NCBI GenBank assembly: GCA_964034945.1
Contig: OZ035961.1
Span: forward strand, 20,994,161 to 21,058,160
Reading direction: 5' to 3'
Length of the DNA: 64,000 bases
From: Chrysopilus asiliformis
Lineage: Eukaryota > Arthropoda > Insecta > Diptera > Rhagionidae
A program made the position numbers and the translations under genes. Below, one piece after another: positions 62,157 through 64,000 of this stretch (position 1 is its first letter; the number at the start of each line of letters is the position of its first letter). The notes beneath the pieces were generated by a model. That model saw only the letters and a list, made by a program, of their open reading frames with translations. It was not told the DNA's origin and did no database searches.

Positions 62157-62321
62157 ATGCCATGTTTATGTATGAGAAAAACAAAATTCCAAGTCCTTCA
62201 TAGAAACGTCCTACACGTCTCCGTAGCAAGAAAATTCAGCTTGCGTGCACGAAGGATGATCTATGAACAGGCGAGACGCGACAGGAACAAAAGTGCACGT
62301 CCGAGTAAGCTCGTGTACTAG
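62157..62321 (+). CDS. Small basic ORF B nested in sima intron, unknown
   Basis: 54 codons from ATG to TAG, rich in Arg and Lys (MRKTKFQVLHRNVLHVSVAR then KFSLRARRMIYEQARRDR). It lies just downstream of ORF A in a GC-richer island. The composition would suit a small mitochondrial or RNA-binding protein, but nothing identifies it. If A and B are one transcript it would be dicistronic or joined by a frameshift or splice I cannot see. Confidence 0.28.
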   Translation: MPCLCMRKTKFQVLHRNVLHVSVARKFSLRARRMIYEQARRDRNKSARPSKLVY

Positions 62322-63272
62322 CAGAATACTAAAAATCTATAATTGCATTGAACAAAAGTTTGGGAGTGGTTGGAGAGTTTTAACAGAGTTGAACGTTAGA
62401 TTCGATTAAATTATCGAAATGTTTAAATTTTTTTCTCTAAATTTACCTACAAAAAATGTGTAAAAATTCAATTTATTAATTTGAATAAATTTTTGTCAAG
62501 CAGAGCATTTTTTTAAATAAATTTTAATGAATTTTAGATTAAGATTTAACACTTTGACGACCGGCATCTTTCAATTCCTTAGCATTATCGGTGTATGCTA
62601 CGTGTCTGCCACTATATTAGAGCAGACCAGCGTACTGCGATGAAAAGTACGGAAACTGGCGCTCAAGTGGCAATTTCAGTTTGTGAAAACCAGAGGCCCT
62701 ATAACGGAACACGATAGGATTGGTTTGAAACGTAAATTCAATGTTGTTGTTAGTGTTTTACACAAGTTAAATTAATGTCAGCCAAAAACAACAATATAAC
62801 CGAAATCTCTTACCAGTAGTGCAGTCGTCAAAATGTTTTTTTTAGCAACAGAACGAATTGCTTATTTTCATAACGAATTATTGCAAATTTTTGAATTTAT
62901 TTCGGTTTATAAACTCAATCCGTTCTCGAGGGTTGTTCATAAATCAAAACAAGTTTTCACATAAAAATCCGAGTCTAAATTAATCTGAGTCTAAAATTAT
63001 CCGAGTCTAATCCGAGTCTGGGTATCTATCTCACTTTTTATTATTGTATGTCTAATGAAGGAACAAAATTATGTTCATAAACCGAAACAGTTTTTATAAT
63101 AAATAAAAATGTTCATAAACCGACTGTTTTAACCCGACAAAAGGTTCAAAAATCGTACTCTCAATGCATGATGAAAAAATTTCATAAACACATGTTTTTA
63201 TTTACTCGAAAAAAACGTTCAACTCAATTCGTATTTCAACAATTCCCCTCGAAACCATCAGGCAACACTTAC

Positions 63273-63825
63273 AACTCTTATTAAAAACTTGACCAAATGC
63301 ATCTACGGAATCGACTAAATTGCCATTAACGCTGTCGGCAGTTCCATTCTCAGCACCTCCGCCGCCTCCATCGCAACTACCAATCCGATCGCTCATTTTA
63401 CTCTTTTTCTGTTCGCTCGGCTGATCATCGTCTATAACTTGATTCGTCCTTAAGCTATTCCCGCACAGCAGCGCCGCTAAACTTGATTCGCTGCTACCGT
63501 TTGTCATACTACTGTTGCTGCTTCTCACGCTGCTACTCAAGCTGTTATTATTCTCTCGATGCATGGTCGTGTTACTCGTTTTAATGGAGTCCATTTGCAG
63601 GGCATCCTTTATATCCCTATGCAAACTCAATTCATCGGAGAATTCACCCCACATTAGATCATCGGTGAGCAGAGGCAGATCGTCCTGTTCATTCATTGGA
63701 ATATATGGAGCACGCATTGTTAAATCGATATCGTCTTCGACATTCATTGTCATAAATGCGAATTCATCCTCCTGACTGAGCGAGTTCGGACTGCATAACG
63801 ATGGAAGGCTACTAACTTCGGGACT
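63273..63825 (-). CDS. sima: sima (HIF-1 alpha), ODD exon
   Basis: Enters in phase 0 after CAATTTTAG and leaves in phase 1 at AGTT|GTAAGT. It starts SPEVSSLPSLCSPNSLSQED and contains DIDLTMRAPYIPM, the oxygen-dependent degradation motif. In it the Pro of Ala-Pro (codon 63706-63708) is the expected prolyl-hydroxylase target recognised by VHL. DDLPLLTDDLMW follows, as in fly Sima. The rest is Ser/Asn-rich, with a Gly run (GGGGGAENG) and VDAFGQVFNKS before the donor. In normoxia, hydroxylation by the Fatiga/PHD enzyme would mark the protein for degradation. With low oxygen it pairs with Tango/ARNT. These roles are family knowledge. Confidence 0.95.
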
Positions 63826-63906
63826 CTAAAATTGAAAAAAAAATCACGTTAAAACATTGAGACGGTTTTTTTTTTTGATACACACAAATTTTTGAAATGA
63901 ATTTAC

Positions 63907-64000
63907 CTTGGAGGCACCACCCGGTGATAGTAAATGCGGTGAATTGCTGATATCGCTCGATTCATCACGATAATTTATGAAAGGATCAATGTGTCCTTTA
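63907..64000 (-). CDS. sima: sima (HIF-1 alpha), partial exon at window edge
   Basis: 3' part of an exon that continues past the right edge of the window. It reads KGHIDPFINYRDESSDISNS then PHLLSPGGASK and ends in phase 0 at AAG|GTAAAT. It joins directly to SPEVSSLPS of the next exon, across an 81-nt intron (63826-63906). The PFINYR(D/E)E...HLLSP(S/G) wording is what I remember from Drosophila Sima just before the ODD. Confidence 0.92.

Larger units (their letters stand above)
58898..63272 (-). other. sima intron (4.4 kb)
   Basis: Donor GTAAGT at 63272 and acceptor TTTTCAG ending at 58898. It contains a Helitron-like element (59537-60199), a poly-C element (61302-61440) and two small coding-like ORFs on the opposite strand (61906-62321). 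At about 62694 a GGCCCTATAACGGAACACGA segment resembles the end of the element at 34414-34869. Confidence 0.8.

Overview
The window looks like a TE-rich, AT-rich insect genome, most likely a fly (Diptera). The reasons are long introns packed with small DNA transposons and Helitron-like elements, Drosophila-like asparagine runs, and a HIF-alpha gene whose oxygen-dependent degradation segment has the fly 'Similar' wording (MRAPYIPM). No bacterial genes, rRNA or genuine tRNA genes were found. All exon structures were assembled by eye from splice sites, reading phase and remembered family motifs; no database search was possible. Layout, + strand: a four-exon gene (coding 8976-29013, predicted 927 aa) encodes a TMEM8/PGAP6-family protein, with signal peptide, extracellular beta-rich region, EGF-like module and a seven-helix CREST hydrolase-type membrane domain. 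Its introns of 1.8, 9.6 and 5.8 kb hold almost nothing but repeats. Layout, - strand: a compact two-exon SAYSD1 homologue (35880-36471, 177 aa) with a 58-nt intron lies convergent to TMEM8. From the right edge down to at least 57966 runs the 3' half of sima (HIF-1 alpha), in three exons (63907-64000+, 63273-63825, 57966-58897). A further exon at 39034-39885, 18 kb beyond the apparent sima stop, is phase-compatible with two GTAAGT donors buried in the sima terminal exon. Its last 40 codons resemble the HIF C-terminal transactivation domain, including a Cys-x-x-Asn at the FIH asparagine position. I regard it as a probable alternative sima 3' end, and this is the most interesting claim in the window. 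A small GC-rich island at 53101-53164 may be a third alternative 3' exon. A pair of small coding-like + strand ORFs (61906-62321) sits inside a sima intron. Everything else is mobile DNA. It includes a deleted mariner/Tc1-type element with the transposase start fused to its catalytic C-terminus, three Helitron-type elements with hairpin plus CTAG/CTAA ends, and pogo/Tigger-type, Harbinger-type and hAT-type non-autonomous elements. It also includes a SINE-like tRNA-derived piece inside a TIR element, foldback MITEs, a poly-C-centred MITE family, and several cases of one element nested in another. Functionally the three named genes are independent: GPI-anchored protein release at the cell surface (TMEM8/PGAP6), ER translocon/UFMylation quality control (SAYSD1) and hypoxia-responsive transcription (sima). 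I see no operon-like or pathway link between them.
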